Below are positions 25,701 through 35,092 of a stretch of DNA of 64,000 bases, one piece after another; within the stretch, counting starts at the first letter, position 1, and each line of letters begins with the position of its first letter. The notes beneath the pieces were generated by a model, which saw only the letters and a program-made list of their open reading frames with translations, made no database searches and was not told the origin of the DNA. Position numbers and translations under genes: made by a program. The DNA comes from Beaufortia kweichowensis (taxonomy: Eukaryota > Chordata > Actinopteri > Cypriniformes > Gastromyzontidae), in contig CM032798.1 of assembly GCA_019155185.1 (NCBI GenBank), forward strand, positions 4,849,501-4,913,500, in the 5' to 3' direction.

Positions 25701-26065
25701 AACACAATTAAAGAAGGAAACACTATATGATGAAACTAATGTAAAGGAAGCACATTAAATATGTACAAGTTATTGTCACAGGATTCAGATTTTCCCTGAA
25801 CAATAGGGACAAAATGATATCATCAGATATTTGCTGTATATATTTGAACAGCAGTAAATCTCATCTCCAGCAGGGGCTGTAGGCATCCACAGAGCAACAG
25901 TGCGAGAATGAGCAAACAGAGGAGATGCATCTTACCTTTGAAGGACAGGGAGACTCGTGGAGCAGAGGCGGGTGGTAGTGAAGACAAAAGATTGCTGTGG
26001 ACCGAGACAGCTGCGAACACAGAAGCCAGAAGGGTCCCCAGCACCAAAGTCCTGGCTCCCTGCAT
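1657..26065 (-). CDS. sema3f: Semaphorin-3F, 5' part of the coding region (8 exons seen)
   Basis: Secreted class 3 semaphorin, a repulsive axon and vessel guidance ligand that family knowledge places with neuropilin-2/plexin-A receptors. Exons at 25936-26065, 7311-7471, 6890-6952, 6559-6678, 4376-4469, 4086-4205, 3218-3357 and 1657-1771 all have AG/GT borders, and their phases join without a frame break to give about 314 residues. Residues 1-24 or so form a signal peptide; the sema domain starts near residue 45. SEMA3F rather than 3A/B/C/D/E/G is indicated by WNRTHLYVCGTGAYNPICTY, LIPDSAEKNDDKLYFFFRE and NDDGGHCCLVNKWSTFLKAR, which match my recollection of mammalian SEMA3F almost word for word. 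Human SEMA3F is about 785 residues, so the C-terminal 60% lies off the left edge. No premature stop or frameshift is seen. Whether it is the teleost a or b duplicate cannot be told here. Confidence 0.95.
2275..2930. repeat. Tandem repeat of about 168 bp, four diverged copies
   Basis: Copies begin at about 2293, 2453, 2621 and 2791 (spacing 160, 168, 170). Each starts with a gattctt-type motif, then ctggatcgatccacaagc or a close variant, then cataatttattattaataatgc, a stretch with tactgtactgtaaat, and an oligo-A/T or tgttgcaa segment. It lies in sema3f intron 7. The flank to about 3120 (gagaatcgttttggaatcgg) resembles the end of a dispersed repeat, so the array may be internal to a transposon. 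Confidence 0.8.
3218..3357 (-). CDS. sema3f: sema3f coding exon 7
   Basis: 140 bp; two bases complete an Asp codon, then 46 codons, ending in phase 0. Includes PTFVHAQLIPDSAEKNDDKL, YFFFREKASEMGQTPMAQSR and IGRICL. The variable stretch after FFFRE (ASEMGQTPMAQ) differs from mammals, as expected for a surface loop. Acceptor cttctcag, donor CTG|gtgagag. Confidence 0.95.
4086..4205 (-). CDS. sema3f: sema3f coding exon 6
   Basis: 120 bp; completes an Asn codon and adds 39 residues: GQLYAGVYIDFMGTDSAIFR then TLGKHTAMRTDQYNSRWLH, plus one base. The GVYIDFMGTDxAIFRTLGK and MRTDQYNSRWL strings are near-identical to mammalian SEMA3F. The acceptor is gttttggcag, the donor G|gtacac. Confidence 0.95.
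4376..4469 (-). CDS. sema3f: sema3f coding exon 5
   Basis: 94 bp, 31 codons plus one base. Encodes EYIFRLEPGKVDSGKGKCPY then DPKLNSVSALI. SGKGKCPYDP is a hallmark of class 3 semaphorins. The acceptor ends ccattccag and the donor is A|gtacgt. A 170-bp intron separates it from exon 6. Confidence 0.94.
5644..5733 (-). CDS. sema3f: Candidate alternative sema3f exon, 30 residues in frame
   Basis: Not needed for the standard reading frame: exons 4 and 5 already join at phase 0. A 90-bp block between them has an acceptor with a pyrimidine run (ccttcttttatag) and a donor AAG|gtggga. It is open in phase 0 and encodes ALLEDQLPRAGGRTSRAADP followed by SASPEPYAPK. The long isoform of mammalian SEMA3F has a 31-residue insert at exactly this junction, rich in R, G, T, A and P (it includes RGRGSRATDGALRPMPTAPR). 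Position, phase, length and composition agree, although identity is low. The block is also unusually CpG-rich for an intron. A shorter version starting at 5715 (24 residues) is possible with a weaker acceptor. Splicing evidence is not available from sequence alone. Confidence 0.7.
6559..6678 (-). CDS. sema3f: sema3f coding exon 4
   Basis: 120 bp, 40 codons, phase 0 at both ends, beginning GECGNFIRLIEPWNRTHLYV and ending YVDRGQRSQ. It holds the second Cys of the first disulfide and the Cys pair of CGTGAYNPIC. NRT is the highly conserved N-glycosylation site of class 3 semaphorins. The wording (ECGNFxRLIxPWNRTHLYVC) is specific for SEMA3F among paralogues as I recall them. The donor CAG|gtaaac is where the optional insert exon would join. 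Confidence 0.95.
6890..6952 (-). CDS. sema3f: sema3f coding exon 3
   Basis: 63 bp, 21 codons, phase 0 at both ends. Encodes IHWPVAPQRRTECVLSGKDI plus Asn. The Cys is the first partner of the first conserved sema-domain disulfide; the GKD motif is shared by class 3 semaphorins. The acceptor is ctcctcag and the donor AAT|gtaagaatc. Confidence 0.93.
7311..7471 (-). CDS. sema3f: sema3f coding exon 2 (start of sema domain)
   Basis: 161 bp. Its first two bases complete a Glu codon with exon 1; 53 codons follow. It carries the first blade of the beta-propeller: LLNSTDYRILRMDEDHDRMY, then VGSKDYILSLDLNDINKEPL. NST is a likely N-glycosylation site, at the same place as the NTT of human SEMA3F. Acceptor gtctttcag and donor ATA|gtaagag are both good. 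The 18.5-kb intron before it is by far the longest seen in the gene. Confidence 0.95.
7472..13360. other. sema3f intron 1, 3' part: no gene
   Basis: AT-rich intron. Near 7505-7560 is a degraded copy of the teleost motif gcagatgcttttatccaaag. A perfect direct repeat AGGGTC-A-AGGGTC lies at 12196-12208. Short CA/TG and TA runs occur near 9930 and 10420. Open frames here (up to 130 codons at 12200-12592 minus) lack domains and overlap low-complexity DNA. No exon is recognised. Confidence 0.6.
13366..13650 (+). repeat. Polypurine tract with loose AAGAATTTYAAGAAAGAAA periodicity
   Basis: About 280 bases on the plus strand are nearly all A and G broken by short TTT runs. Degenerate units such as aagaattttaagaa, aagaatttcaag and aagaaagaaa recur every 15-30 bases. 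It reads as an expanded and decayed simple or minisatellite repeat. No coding potential. Confidence 0.7.
14140..14480. promoter_or_regulatory. Candidate conserved non-coding element in intron 1
   Basis: Complex, non-repetitive sequence with many TAAT/ATTA cores, a CCAAT, and E-box or CACGTG-like motifs (ggattaccctgattgta, aattaactccaaaccagcc, attcacgtgcc). This texture is typical of vertebrate developmental enhancers. Judged by eye only; no alignment was possible. Confidence 0.3.
15560..15770. promoter_or_regulatory. Candidate conserved non-coding element in intron 1
   Basis: Complex sequence with retained CpGs (ggttacgaagggtgtcg, cagccgagccgaagc, gtagccggggat) in a CpG-poor intron, with interspersed AT homeodomain-like motifs. 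No open frame or repeat explains it. Enhancer-like by texture only. Confidence 0.3.
15771..20042. other. sema3f intron 1, middle part: no gene
   Basis: Holds an (AC)n-like patch near 16241-16256, a MITE half-copy near 17672-17815, an (AT)n run at 17830-17852, and otherwise unique AT-rich intron. Open frames are short and without domains. Confidence 0.55.
17672..17815 (+). mobile_element. Degraded half of a TTAAAGG...AGTTCACCC fold-back MITE
   Basis: Starts cctaaaggaacagttcagcc and continues with the usual inner segment (ttccaaaccagaataactttctt). The opposite arm is missing or decayed. The following (AT)n run at 17830 abuts it. Confidence 0.6.
20043..20125 (-). other. CpG cluster in intron 1 with exon-like borders
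   Basis: An 83-bp GC-rich block with many CpGs in AT-rich intron. On the minus strand it is framed by an acceptor-like ctctgctcccag and a donor-like TTTTGG|gtgagg, and contains an ATG with 23 open codons beginning MSPSRRSAQALPRGEQ. Length 83 is not a multiple of three, and joining the ATG frame to sema3f exon 2 hits a stop at once, so it is not a coding cassette of sema3f in that frame. On the plus strand a 22-codon ORF (MNVCALALLAAGLARS start, 20048) is also present. It may be a non-coding alternative first exon, a small promoter or a conserved element. Confidence 0.35.
20340..20560. repeat. Dispersed repeat with CCATGGTA motifs
   Basis: Several copies of gcagtac/ccatggtac-type motifs in both orientations (near 20370, 20400 and 20508) resemble a common fish dispersed repeat. 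Ends are not clear. Confidence 0.35.
20869..20893 (+). repeat. (CAA)n microsatellite
   Basis: About eight CAA/AAC units, then an A-rich stretch. Confidence 0.85.
21531..21549 (+). repeat. (TG)n microsatellite
   Basis: About nine TG units within intron 1. Confidence 0.85.
22933..23001 (+). repeat. (GAGT)n microsatellite
   Basis: About 17 uninterrupted GAGT units. It creates spurious open frames on the minus strand coding SLTH repeats. It directly abuts a MITE fragment starting near 23005. Confidence 0.95.
23005..23209. mobile_element. Fold-back MITE, left end replaced by the microsatellite
   Basis: Contains the family segments ttctttcttctgcagaacac, aaaagaagatgttttgaag, ctcaaaatatcttgttctc and the right terminus ctactatccctttaag. 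The left terminus is absent: the (GAGT)n run occupies its place. Confidence 0.75.
23658..23880. mobile_element. Probable hAT-type transposon remnant
   Basis: Begins with accagcaatacctaacacgc and ggccctcgggctaaaggaggc, resembling the ends of hAT-like elements seen across vertebrates. The rest is too decayed to delimit. It falls inside the longest open frame of the window (213 codons, 23228-23869 minus), which argues against that frame being a gene. Confidence 0.35.
23973..24285. mobile_element. Full-length fold-back MITE, diverged
   Basis: Left end ttaaagagataggtaaccc, inner arms aacacaaaagaagatattt and aaaatatcttcttttgtg in inverted orientation, centre cattgacttccactgtatgg, right end tttgggtgaactattcct. 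Same family as 1468-1579 but longer (about 310 bp). Confidence 0.85.
24286..25935. other. sema3f intron 1, 5' part: no gene
   Basis: Unique AT-rich intron. No exon, RNA gene or clear repeat recognised. Confidence 0.55.
25936..26065 (-). CDS. sema3f: sema3f coding exon 1 (signal peptide)
   Basis: Encodes 43 residues starting MQGARTLVLGTLLASVFAAV, a short n-region with one Arg followed by a hydrophobic core, as expected for a secreted semaphorin. It ends with RVSLSFK plus one base of the next codon, matching the RVRLSFKELK junction of mammalian SEMA3F. The start at 26065 is chosen because it is the only ATG before the hydrophobic core; the frame stays open five codons further upstream but from a TTG. 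The donor reads G|gtaagatgc. The exon begins about 35 bases upstream of the ATG, at an acceptor ending ttagggcag (exon base 26100). Confidence 0.93.
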
Positions 26066-26164
26066 GATTGCTTTATCCAAAGACCCGCAAAAGATTTATT
26101 CTGCCCTAAATTTGGAAAAAAAGAGGGCACAAATATGAATGTGCTGAAAAAGTTACCGATTTAT

Positions 26165-26275
26165 TTTACATGATTTATTTGGCAGATGCTTTTATCCAAA
26201 GCAACTTACAGTACATATAATGTGTTGCCAGGGTATCAAACCCACAACCTTTCTAACGCAATCTACCAAATGAGA
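26165..26275 (-). mobile_element. SINE-like fragment (tRNA-derived head, teleost tail motif)
   Basis: Carries tttggcagatgcttttatcc and aaagcaacttacagt, a sequence repeated widely in teleost genomes, followed by gggtatcaaacccacaacc and a degraded tctaccaaatgag, which looks like a reversed tRNA T-arm, anticodon-arm and D-arm series. It lies in the intron between the 5' UTR exon and the start-codon exon. Confidence 0.6.
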
Positions 26276-26639
26276 AACATTTATTTACTTATTTTCTTTC
26301 TTTAATTATTTATTTACCTTCATGACTGTGACAGTCTAAATATCACAGCTGGCTCATAATCACAGTCATTCGTTTATTTGTTTATTCATATTTATTTAAG
26401 ATATTTGTGCCAAAGTAAAACGTTTTTTTTTTGTCACAGTGCTTTCATATTAAAAACATCTTTTCAACAGCCTAATTATCTTTAAAAATGTGTAACAACT
26501 GCAAATAACAACTGTGCTGTAAATTATCCAACATTTTTAAAAAAGCAATTATTTATCACACCTCTTGGTATTTATTTAGAGCTATAAAGTAGCGAATTAA
26601 AATAGTTCATTTGCAAAGTTAATCTCGGAATAAACTGCA

Positions 26640-27205
26640 CGAACTCACCTACAACACGTCAGACACAAATAATCGCCAATGTCCCAATCATTTGCGATCC
26701 AGTTTGCAATCCTAACGCACGCGTATAAAGAGCGTAAAAGCAACGCGTCCAGGCGAAAGTAAATCGTCCTTCACTGCGTTCAACTGTCCACAAAGTACTT
26801 ATTGTTTAATATCCGACTCTTTAAATCCGATTCTGTGTAATTTAAGTGCTCGTAAGAGTTTGAAAACGCTCCCCGTGTGTGTTTGTCCACGCGTGCTTGC
26901 TCTCATCAGGTCCAATGCTCGTCTGCCACTGAAGGAGTCTGGCAGGTGGATAAAGCGCTGTGACTCCCCCTGGGCGGAGACTTACCTTAAAAGTAACTCC
27001 CATTTATATTTTGCACGCAGTTTAACGTTGTAAATACACGCTGACAAATCAAAATAAAAATGCAGATATTCGCAATAGGGGTGCCGTGCTTATCTGCAAT
27101 AACTGTTGTGCGTCAGATCATCAAGCGCAAACGACTCGCTCTCTAGCGCGCTCGCGCTCTCACTCACCCCGGGCGACGCCCACGCGCACCACGCGTTCAC
27201 GACAC
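26640..27205 (-). promoter_or_regulatory. CpG-rich promoter region of sema3f
   Basis: CpG dinucleotides are dense here, most of all at 27120-27205, in an otherwise AT-rich, CpG-poor surrounding. The region ends just upstream of the putative first exon. This is the pattern of an unmethylated vertebrate promoter. Binding sites cannot be assigned with confidence beyond a TATA-like box at 27002-27008 (minus strand). Confidence 0.6.
26649..26980 (-). other. sema3f: Putative untranslated first exon of sema3f
   Basis: A donor GTAG|gtgagttc at 26649 could pair with the acceptor at 26101-26102, which precedes the start-codon exon, with a 548-bp intron. The right boundary is a guess: a TATA-like TATAAAT on the minus strand (27002-27008) would place the start near 26975. 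The exon contains two short upstream ORFs (26799-26906 and 26659-26691). Other donor-like sites at 26986 (AAG|gtaagt) and 27168 (GGG|gtgagtg) could define different first exons. No transcript evidence is available here. Confidence 0.5.
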
Positions 27206-30200
27206 TGGAGAACAGTTATTTGGGAATAAAAATAAATTTTTAGTGGATTGTTCTGGGGAAATTGTGCCTTTAGTTAGTCTTTTTTTGTTATATTTAAAGG
27301 GAGTTTGTATATGTGGTCAAATTTCCTCCATCTGTTAACTTATATTCAATTACATACATTACAAATTGAGCAATGTCAAATACAAAGTTTATATTTACAT
27401 GTATACTAATACAAATGTAATATCAATTATATTTACATTTGGTCCCATAAGAGTTTATGTACACACACATCACACACCATTTTATTAGCATTATTTGTAT
27501 TAAGCCTGTGGTAATTAACCACCATTTTACATTTACATTTATTGATTTAGCAGATGCTTTTATGCAAAGCAACTGAGGGAGCATTTAACAGTTTGTCAAT
27601 GTGCCAACAATAAGTGCACTTTAAAAATAGTGTAAGTTACTTACAGGGAGCATAATTCTGAATCTGTAACTGCTAAATATCAGTCCACACCCTCTTTCTT
27701 TTTATAGTTTTAAATCTGTAGGAGCACATAGTTTTCAGTCTCATAGTTTTAACTGGAACTGTCTGGTTTTTAGACCAACAAAATACCCTATAGCTTATAG
27801 AACAAATTCTCAAACATCAAATCTGCCCTGAGGAGACAGAAGACTGTATTTATTTTACTAGTGAGAATGACATGCTAGTGCAACACATGAGGATTATATG
27901 AGATTTCCGTAATAAAAAATGTAATTTGTGAAGATTTAATGTTTACTTTACTCTCAAACCCCTTGTGCATTTTATACAGCAAATAACCCTGCAGTCAAAG
28001 TGCAACATGGATATTGGATGCATACTTGTAATTCATGCACAAAAGTAAGCGTGATGTTAGAGAAAGTTTGCCCAAACAGCTAGCGTCTGTCCTGACCAAA
28101 GTAATGACAGCCATGCAATTCATCAAATAAATAGATGATAACTGCAAAACAAACATCCAAACCACAATACCCAAATCCTTTAATTAGGCATCTTCTCTGA
28201 AAGATTTGTGAATTACAGTATTCCTTTTGTTTTCTATTACTGTTTAAGTGTTGAGGTTACACAGAGACAGAATGTGTTTGTGATAAAGAGAAAGATTTAT
28301 TTGAATGGTGTTTTGTGAAGATGATGGTTGGTATTATAATCTATTTTGTGTGACTAGCCTTTTAAAAAAGCAACAATTCCTTCTCACCACGTGATTTAAG
28401 TAGTATTTATTTTAGATAATAGTCTTTCCATTTTTGTATCAAGACAAAAATCATGAAAGATTTATTATATTTAAGCAATATTTTTTACAAATACAAGCAT
28501 AGCCAAAGTCATTCAGCGTGTATGTCTGAGAGGATCAAACAGAAGTCTAAAGTCTTGATAACCAAATGACTCATTGCAAGCCAAGCTTTGGCAATGACAA
28601 CCAAATAACAACAAAATTCTCTGGTAAAATAAAAAAGTAAAATAAAAAAATGCATAAGTGTACTGCAACTGATAGCATGTGAGTTATAAGTGTATGGTTG
28701 CAATGGGAAAGGAGACGGATAACAGGTGTGAACCGGGATGACAATGACACAGACATACAGAATGGCCTTGATTTTCACACACCAAGCCGAGACAATTACC
28801 ACTCTCGGCTCGGTAAAGCATCTCATTATCTCTGCATCAGCAGTCAGTCAAAGTGCAGGCTCATGCGTGTGAGTGTATTTCAGTCCATTTCATACAATTT
28901 GTGGCGATGCATTGAGCAGTGATGGTAATACAGACGGATGGATTAAGCTTGATTTAGTAGTAATCTATACTCAATAATGAAAGTTTGTTTATGCATTTGA
29001 TTTAGTTTGATCAAACCAAATAAATCAAAGTATTGTGTTTTTAAAAATATATTGCTGTGTAACTATCTACTTAAGTATAATCTATACAGCATATGTAATT
29101 CTTTCCATGTATCTCCCCCTTTGTGGTCTTTACATGCATGTAATGTTTGGTTATTGCCATGCAGCTTCTTATTTTAATTACACAAGATATTTTCCGTGGC
29201 TCTTTTTGTGACTATTCATCTATTTTATGGTTATCTTTTAATACCATGATTGTGCAAACAGATGTTTGGTAATTCAAATGAAATTAAATTACATTAAAAA
29301 CATGGACATTTCGTAGGATTTTTATGAGGTGTGTCAGAATCAGATATGACGATATGGAATACTCTGGGAGGGTTTTATTGCCTTGTACTGCATTATCTAT
29401 GGATAATACATAAAATGTCTGGAGAAATGGATGGATCCTGTGTAGGGCATTACTGTACAATGGAAAAACACTTATCACTTACAATCAAGGAAAAGTGGGA
29501 CTGGAGGAAATGACATAATTCCTTTGTAGTTACATGAAAGATGGAGTTCATGGGAAAGTTGTCCACTTTCTATTTTCCATTTACATTTGGGAATATTACA
29601 TCTTTGTGCCTAAATTGATGATGCTTGCATCTGGAAATAAGAGCGTAATGTTATCAACAATTTAAACATTTGAATATGGTCATAGATAAGATTCTTACTG
29701 ATACACTCTTGATCAAGTCCATACATTTCAGTGCTTAGTTCTGTGTAATTTCCTAAAGACAGATTTACATATCCATGTTTGCCCAGAAACACATGCATAC
29801 ACAGGTCACAGCATCTCTGATGCATATAATGACTGATCATGTACACACCCCTCTGCACAGTAGCTGCTCCTGTTTACCTCTGAGATAAGACATTAAAAAT
29901 GCACAAGCTCCTTCCCCACTTACAGCAGCCCAGACTGCTGTTCATTAGCATTTAAATAGGAAAAAGATAGTCGTGTTTGGCTGAAAGTCATATACCTAAA
30001 GCAAAGGAGACAAGCGACTTCAGTGGACTTCTGGATTTGTGTCTACCCCCAATAGCAGAATAAAAACTAAACTAAAACTAAAGGATCTACTGCCTTTATC
30101 TCAGACTAGTGACAAAAAGGCTGGATTGTGTTGGAAAATGTTTTCAATTAGTTCAGAAACACTGTTTTTAAAAAAAATTAGGGCTTTACAGTACATCAAT

Positions 30201-32035
30201 GCCGTTATTTAATTTGCATCTGCATATTCACAAGGAAGATTGTGATATTTTTTTTTAGTATGAGCAGAAACACTACACTACAGAGACACTAAAGGGCGGG
30301 GCTTCATTATTGCTTTTTTCTAATAATTGTTTTTTGTACAATTCACATTGTACGAAGTCATACCAATTAGCCACCTTGTAAAATACATACGAATTCCTGT
30401 GGGATCAGGTGGACGCATCTTAAATCAAAAAGGAAGGATGGAGATACAAAATGATCTGGGTTCATTGATTTGTTTTCTGCTGTATATTTGCATTAAGCTG
30501 TGTTTGTTTTATTTGTTTTAGCAAAAAAACCCTCAAAACTCTATCTCATCTGTTGACCTTCGAGTTATATACCAGAGGTCTTAAACTGTGATTAAACTAC
30601 TGATGGATCTAAAGGTCAACATTTCTAGCCCACAGAAGAGATGCTCCATTCTGCCTGTGACAATTGAGCTGTTATCAGGTTTATAAAAAGAATACAAAAG
30701 GCTTCCTTGTCAGATTTAGCCCATAACACTTGTGATCTGTGCAATTTATAGCATTACTTGATCTCTGTTTAGCTTTCTAGCTTTCAATCTTTGGAACAAG
30801 TAGCTTTTAAAGCCGATACCCTGGCTGTTCTTAATCTTGTACAGATCTCCATCTGGCTCAACCAATGCAACTGTGTTTTAAAGTTTAAATGAAGGTTATG
30901 CATGTTTCTTTTTTCTCACCTCAAATGAAGAAGCCATGTTTTGTCTATGGTTTTTGTGCTGGCTTTAGTGACATGACATGTTTTCGCCTATAATCCCATA
31001 TGTATATAAGCTACATACAGTAACATCACAAAATGTTCTTCTTTCCCAGGCCTAAATCCATGAGCTTCACTTTAGCGGTCACATATGGATTCAATCATGT
31101 CTGTTACAAACTGAGGTGTCCCACGAATAACAACAATGGTTTCATTTTCAGAATGGCCCCATGTCCATAAAAGCCTTTCTCCTCGAATCCTGCGGCCAAC
31201 AGGGTTGTGTAACTATCGTTCTGTCAGTGTTGGCTGTATGAATTCCACCTCAATCAACTACTCACCACCCTAGAAAACCACAGACGGCCCCTATTTGGAT
31301 GAGCAACCCAGTGAATGTTGAGGAAACAAAAAATCTAACCATGGGAAATGGACTGGGGGCATGAAGGATCCTACTAAGTGTAAATTATGGTTTTATAGCA
31401 AGATAAATATGGTTTAGTGGATGACAACAAATGATCCAAGAACAGGACAAATACACTTGAAACTAAATGTATCAAAAAAAGGAAAAAGCAGTAAGTGCTG
31501 ATTTGGGTCACTGCAGATTTATAATAGTATTGCAGTCTTGTATGGACCGTCCTCTTGCTGATGCCCATTTTAAAATGCATGTTTTAGAAAATCTGCTTTG
31601 CCTAAAAGCAGATAATCCACAGCACATCTACTTAGTTATCTGTACAGTTTTACAGAATTCCATTTCCCACTCAAACAGGTTGGAATGACATTATAGGACA
31701 TAGCAAAAGCTTAGAAAAAATATTACAAGGCTATATTTAATGAGATCTACGTATCCATTCACACGCAGAGCCCTGAATTGCTGAGCCACATCTGAACATG
31801 TTTAAATCCCTCTGGATTACTAACATTTAATCCGCCTTCCTGCTGTGCATGTAAGGCTTCAGATAACCCAAATGCAATGATATAAAGTGGTTTCATACAT
31901 TTGTCCTCTGCAATAGTTTTGATTAATTGATCCAATTATGCCAGTATACTGTATGCAGTTATAAGTTTGTTAAACCATATGAAGCAATAATTTATATAGA
32001 AAATATTTTGCCTACAAAATATAATTTTTATATAA
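27206..32035. other. Intergenic DNA upstream of sema3f: no gene seen
   Basis: A second copy of the teleost motif gcagatgcttttatgcaaag lies at 27530-27580. The rest is AT-rich with no coding exon that I can support; the longest open frames (about 105 codons at 28509-28826 minus) have no domain. Confidence 0.55.
27525..27625. mobile_element. SINE-like tail fragment
   Basis: tttacatttattgatttagc then agatgcttttatgcaaagca match the dispersed teleost motif also found at 26165 and, decayed, at 7505. No tRNA-like part is clear. Confidence 0.5.
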
Positions 32036-32037
32036 TA

Positions 32038-32545
32038 CTATAGAAGAACCATTTTTTGCTTAATGGAATATTTCTTTAACATCCATGGAACTTTAATGTT
32101 TCACAAAAGGGTATTTGTAGAAAACGGTTCTGTAGATTCCAATCTTTTTTGTGCTATGGCACAATTTTAATTAGTAAAAATCCCTTGGCACACCATAATC
32201 ACAAGTAGCATTAAAATATAACATAACTGCACAAACATGGATTGTAGTGCTTTAAATAACATGTTAAAATGGCATATTATATTTAAACTAGTACTCACAA
32301 AAAACTTGTGTACAAAATGGATAAATTACATATTTGTAGCAATGCTGCAGTACATTTGTTTTGTTTATTTCTTACAAATAAATCGATACTTTTCCACCAG
32401 ACACAACCTGTCATGGCATGCTATTATGCCACAGCACAGTGGTTTGGAAACAATGCTTTAGACTATAAAAAGTTGAGAAAGAAATGGTTCTTTGGGAAAC
32501 CAAAAATGGTTTCGCTGAGAAGAACACCATTTTTCAAAATCAGTC
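32038..32545. mobile_element. MITE split by a second, hAT-like element (nested insertion)
   Basis: Outer element: agaagaaccattttttgct near 32041 and acggttctgtag to 32133, then aaatggttctttgggaaacc and caaaaatggtttcgctgaga at 32480-32523, together the pattern of a common cyprinid MITE of ggttctt motifs. Inner element about 32135-32455: left ttccaatcttttttgtgcta and the inverse of the right end, ttccaaaccactgtgctgtg, form imperfect inverted repeats. Exact breakpoints and target duplications are not clear. Confidence 0.55.
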
Positions 32546-35090
32546 ATTTTGGATAAAAGCATGTGCTATATGAATAAATGTACATGATTTTAGGAGTGAC
32601 ATGTATGTAAACACAAGTACACAGTGTTAATGAAAGAAAGACAGAGAACAGGCACCAAACCCCCTCGTGTTTGTTCGTTGCGTGTATAACCAAAGTAGCT
32701 GAACAAAACACATGAGGATGAGCCAAACATTTCATTCAAAGCAGGAGTATTGACATTAGAAAAGTCAAACACAATAAAAAGACTTTTAAAGTCCTGTACT
32801 CTATTAGCAGAGGTGGACATTACATTCCCTAAAAAATGATAACTCTATGATACAAGATGACGTAGAAACACCCTGTTTAACACAATGACAATGTTTTCAC
32901 ATCTGTTCCTGGAAGGTCCAACAGAATGCATGTTTTCAAAGCACATGTTATCTCCTTCCCAGATGTCAGCTCCCAGTATGAGTTATATGGTGCGTGTGTG
33001 CGGTTCTCGCCGTGGTTCGGATTAAACACCAGAAAACACAACATGTGGCTCTGATCATACAGTGATGTCACACTTGCCCTTTTATTAATCCTTCAGGAAT
33101 GTTTGTGATTGGCTGCAATGTGTTCCACATCTTTAACCTTCTTCAGCAACAATAATCAAGCTTTGATTTCCACAGCTATAAAACCAGCAACTGCTGTTAA
33201 AGAAACACTGATTATAGCTGCAATTTGTCTTGTATAAAAGACAAAAATCAGGTCCTTCTCTTTAAATTCTTTAATAAAGTCTGTGGTGCTCTTTGCATTG
33301 AATGCCAAGAGCTACTTTTTGTCTTAAGCTTTTCCTCCAACACAAACTCACTGCAATTTCTTTTACGAGGTGGCTAATTTGTATGAATTTGTACAATCTC
33401 ATTTGTATGTCTTAGTACAATGCATATTATGAATCAGCAGAAACAAAAAGTTACAGCGTTCGAAACCTCAACTGACCTCAATCTTATTAGCGGTACGAGG
33501 GTTGAGGTTGACAGTGTGTCACCGTGAATCATTAATATTTAGTTATGATGATCATTTGATTGATTTTAAATGAATATGCATTTTAAAACAAAATTAAATA
33601 AAAGTGCCAACACATCATTACATGACACAAATTTGCATAAAAGGTAGGATGCTACTGGGGGGCGAGAATTAAACTTGACATGCAAATTTTCAATCAGACT
33701 AATGAGACACTGATGAGCTTTTGACTGATGAGCTGTCATGTATAAGCACATGTTCAGTTGTACAGTGCTCATAGATCATGCACACAAATGCAGATATTGA
33801 AAGAGCATAATGGGTATGCTTGTCTATGTGCAGAGAAATTTAAACTCACAAACATATGCAAACAATCACGTCAAGAAGAAAACAGATCAATGACGCATGC
33901 ATATGGACTTTATTTGTGATAAACATCATACGGTATGGACTTCATTAAAATAGGTGTGTAGGTCAGGCTTAGATGGACAGTTAGACGTCAATCAAAAATT
34001 ACTATTTAACCCGACTCCAGAGGTCACAACAAGGGTCATTTCTAATATGTAGCTGAACAAAATATACAGTATAACAATCTAAAAATGACAGAAATAGACC
34101 ATGTTGCACAGACAAAGTTATTATTAAATCTTATTACAGTGCAGGGAACAGCTGAATTTAAAATTATTTTTTTCACAACTTTGAGTACATGTTGCTATTA
34201 TTGATATGTTCCCCAGGTGCTTCTAAAATAAAAACCTCCCACATTTACTTAGAAATGTTTCCTGAACTTTTTCCTTTTTGAAACCTCTACTTCTCTCAAG
34301 GTAATACTGCTGTGACAGAAGCATATTCATTTTTTATGTTACAGGGTTCAAAAGTTATTGCAGGAATAACCTATAAGTTTCCTATTCTTTGATCAAAACT
34401 GGCTTTCTTATATCTGAACACCAAAGGCTTTAGCAAGACTTCATTTCAAACGCTGTGATGTGACATAAACAGGATTTTCTCAATGCAGCATGAGCTCTTC
34501 AGTATTTTAACGCTTTAATTTACACCTTTAATTTGGCATTAGCTGACGCATAAGGTGCATTAGCATCATTTCACACATCACAATCGCCATGCTTGTCTAA
34601 CCTTTCTGTTCACACACTCCAACTTCTCGCTTCTGCATCAAATACTGCATATAAACTATTATTATATACCCTTGAGAGCTTATCTGAGCATGTACTGAGA
34701 CAATACGTGTTTGTACAAAGGTGAATATTTCTTTAAGGCCGATGGCTCTAACATGAAAATGAATCAGTCATAAAGAAATCAAAGCAGCATCTATGTCTGT
34801 CTCTCTCTGTCAGTCAAAGGTTGGTATTTCTCTAATCAGCTGTCATCAGTGTAAATGTGAGCTGACTGTTTTTGGCCACTGAGGACATCAGGCAGCACTC
34901 TGCTGTCAGCTCCCATTAGCCCTCACTACTTTCATAACAGACTTCTGCCCCATTAGCAGCATGGCAATATACATTATACATACCACAGCCTAAAAAAGGT
35001 GTTATGAAACATTTGTTTGGCAATTCGGAAATACAACCATCTGACCATCTGGAGGATGGAGATTTGAGAAACAAAGCATAGATGGGGTAT
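32546..35090. other. Intergenic DNA: no gene seen
   Basis: AT-rich unique sequence without recognised exons, RNAs or clear repeats. Confidence 0.55.
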
Positions 35091-35092
35091 CT

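Noticed and set aside
25823..26080. Upstream extension of sema3f exon 1 to 26080
   Set aside because: The extra codons begin at TTG, not ATG; the ATG at 26065 precedes a proper signal peptide.
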